Notes under the pieces: generated by a model
Seen by the model: only the letters and a program-made list of their open reading frames with translations
What the model was told of the DNA's origin: nothing
The model's database searches: none
Assembly: GCF_937967675.1 (NCBI RefSeq)
Contig: NZ_CALBSN010000179.1
Span: 1 to 5,047 of the forward strand
Origin: an uncultured Flavobacterium sp.
GTDB taxonomy: Bacteria; Bacteroidota; Bacteroidia; Flavobacteriales; Flavobacteriaceae
Reading direction: 5' to 3'
Length of the DNA: 5,047 nt
Program-made: the position numbers and the translations under genes
In this document: piece by piece, positions 4,936 through 5,047 of the stretch
Position numbering within the stretch: position 1 is the stretch's first letter
How the letters are laid out: each line of letters begins with the position of its first letter

Positions 4936-5047
4936 ATGAATGTAGACGACGAAGCTAAAAAAGTAATTTGGTCCCTTCAGAATAACAAACGTACTGAAGC
5001 AGAACGAAATGTATTTGCTCCAACCGGTAAAAAACCGATGAATAAAA
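4936..5047 (+). CDS. Unrecognised protein, N-terminal fragment
   Basis: An open frame begins at this ATG, 43 bases after the hisS stop, and runs without interruption for 37 codons to the window edge. It starts MNVDDEAKKVIWSLQNNKRT and continues with AEAERNVFAPTG-like polar sequence (EAERNVFAPTGKKPMNK). The fragment is hydrophilic, rich in Lys, Asn and Glu, with no signal peptide or membrane segment, and I do not recognise a family. The frame is open upstream to 4897, but there is no earlier ATG, so 4936 is the likely start. Same strand and short spacing suggest cotranscription with hisS; no terminator is visible in 4893-4935. It could still be a chance frame, although its composition looks protein-like. 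Confidence 0.5.
   Translation, partial: MNVDDEAKKVIWSLQNNKRTEAERNVFAPTGKKPMNK

Overview
The window looks like chromosomal housekeeping DNA from a member of the Bacteroidota, most likely a Flavobacterium or close relative. The DNA is AT-rich, starts are preceded by A/T-rich stretches instead of Shine-Dalgarno sequences, one promoter element fits the Bacteroidota -7 consensus TAnnTTTG, and the proteins read like flavobacterial versions of their families. This assignment comes from family recognition, not from a search.

Layout. The left edge (1-144, minus) holds the first 48 codons of ribD (riboflavin synthesis). Diverging from it is a plus-strand pair, a GNAT acetyltransferase (225-701) and prmC (743-1597), which encodes the glutamine methyltransferase of peptide release factors. 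prmC converges on a MacB/FtsX-type ABC transporter permease (1705-2946, minus). The 107-base gap between them is filled by a mirror-symmetric array of CACAA and TTGTG motifs that probably acts as a two-way terminator or is a dispersed repeat. A 251-base divergent region (2947-3197) carries a 16-bp hairpin repeat and the hisS leader. hisS (3198-4892) encodes a histidyl-tRNA synthetase, and an unrecognised partial gene begins at 4936 and runs off the right edge. No gene-free stretch exceeds 300 bases.

prmC and hisS both serve translation, ribD serves cofactor synthesis, and the permease is an envelope transporter subunit without its ATPase in view. No defence, phage or transposon gene is visible.

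The most unusual feature is inside hisS. The enzyme is 564 residues long, and about 100 extra residues, very AT-rich (about 21% GC by hand count against about 37-44% in flanking hisS sequence) and rich in Phe/Tyr/Lys, sit in frame between the motif 1 region and the ALRYDLT segment. The second theme is three separate heptanucleotide repeat tracts: one between the acetyltransferase gene and prmC, one inside the prmC reading frame where copy change would shift the frame, and one directly before the hisS start codon.
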